Assembly: GCF_016714285.1 (NCBI RefSeq)
Contig: NZ_JADJNN010000019.1
Location: forward strand, 124,001 to 188,000
Direction of reading: 5' to 3'
Origin: Nannocystis sp.
Lineage (GTDB): Bacteria > Myxococcota_A > Polyangia > Nannocystales > Nannocystaceae
DNA length: 64,000 nucleotides
A program made the position numbers and the translations under genes. Below the pieces are notes generated by a model, which saw nothing but the letters and a program-made list of their open reading frames with translations, did no database searches and had not been told where the DNA came from. Positions 63,714 to 64,000 of the stretch are shown piece after piece. Numbering within the stretch: position 1 is the first letter of the stretch; every line of letters starts with the position of its first letter.

Positions 63714-64000
63714 GCGCCCCCCAGACCCTGCAAGGCAGCCGCCGCCTCGACGCCGGCCGCCGCCGCCACGTCCACGCGCTCGCCTGGGTCCCGCCGCTCG
63801 GCGCCGTCGCGGCCGCGCTCCTGGCCTTTCAGACAGGTGATGTCAGCCCCCCCGCGATCGCCAGCCTGGTCGTCCTCTACGTGCTCTCGGCGCTCGGCAT
63901 CACCGTCGGCTACCACCGCCTCTTCACCCACCGCGCCTTCGAGGCCGGCACCGGCGTCCGCGTCGCCCTCGCGATCTGCGGCGGCCTGGCCGGCCAGGGC
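63710..64000 (+). CDS. Fatty acid desaturase, 3' end outside the window
   Basis: 97 codons seen. After an Arg-rich start come two hydrophobic segments (ALAWVPPLGAVAAALLAF; ASLVVLYVLSALGITVGY) and the first histidine box HRLFTH followed by RAFE, as in membrane acyl-CoA/acyl-ACP delta-9-type desaturases (stearoyl-CoA desaturase family). The remaining His boxes lie beyond the window edge. Coupled by ATGA to the ACP gene, so the substrate is probably an acyl-ACP. Confidence 0.87.
   Translation, partial: MSAPQTLQGSRRLDAGRRRHVHALAWVPPLGAVAAALLAFQTGDVSPPAIASLVVLYVLSALGITVGYHRLFTHRAFEAGTGVRVALAICGGLAGQG

Noticed and set aside
1..64000. tRNA, rRNA or insertion-sequence genes
   Set aside because: No cloverleaf-like segment, rRNA stretch or transposase motif was recognised on either strand by reading; a covariance-model or HMM search was not possible here.

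Overview
The window is very G+C-rich bacterial DNA (roughly three quarters G+C by eye) with strong codon bias, many secreted lipoproteins carrying a Ser/Thr/Gly-rich spacer after the lipobox, a Ser/Thr protein kinase fused to TPRs, an ADYC-domain protein and an IgGFc-binding-type protein. This combination suggests a myxobacterium, most likely of the Nannocystis/Enhygromyxa/Plesiocystis group. That placement is inference; there is no rRNA or tRNA gene in the window.

Layout. 1-7.9 kb: HEAT-like repeat protein (5' cut by the window edge), ADYC lipoprotein, kinase-TPR protein. 7.9-12.7 kb: an accessory island with a decayed small gene, the scar of a deleted STAND paralog, and a two-gene conflict-type module: a nucleoside-phosphorylase-like effector and a STAND NTPase with TPRs. 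Both carry the same short helical adaptor domain. 12.7-15 kb: radical SAM/SPASM enzyme translationally coupled to a membrane protein. 15-22.3 kb: di-haem cytochrome, JmjC-like oxygenase, HEXXH membrane peptidase and a run of Cys-rich lipoproteins. 22.3-25.2 kb: DUF4157 (eCIS-core-type) protein and a class III nucleotide cyclase. 25.2-30.2 kb: a compact five-gene azol(in)e-RiPP (TOMM) operon whose precursor ends in an eight-Cys core. 30.3-48.9 kb: mainly housekeeping and scattered genes (aldehyde dehydrogenase, bestrophin, mtnA, lysA, ribA, CoA-transferase B, hydrolases, a Fic-like pseudoenzyme). 49-52.6 kb: rsmH-ftsL-ftsI, a short dcw-type operon. 52.6-59.5 kb: membrane protein, coiled-coil protein, two hydrolases and two propeller lipoproteins. 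59.5-64 kb: an operon running off the edge with an MpaB-type oxygenase fused to cytochrome b5, a hot-dog thioesterase, fatty acyl-AMP ligase, ACP and fatty acid desaturase. The FAAL/ACP/desaturase trio matches the logic of alkyne/polyyne biosynthesis.

Two points affect everything else. First, many genes that are otherwise intact switch frame, usually at short G or C runs, so consensus indels are a likely cause; the 8-12.7 kb island is far denser in such breaks than the rest. Second, a short palindrome TGTCC-N4-GGACA recurs at least nine times, in coding and non-coding DNA, much more often than base composition predicts.

The best candidates for a new system are the TOMM operon with its poly-Cys precursor and the adaptor-coupled phosphorylase/STAND pair.
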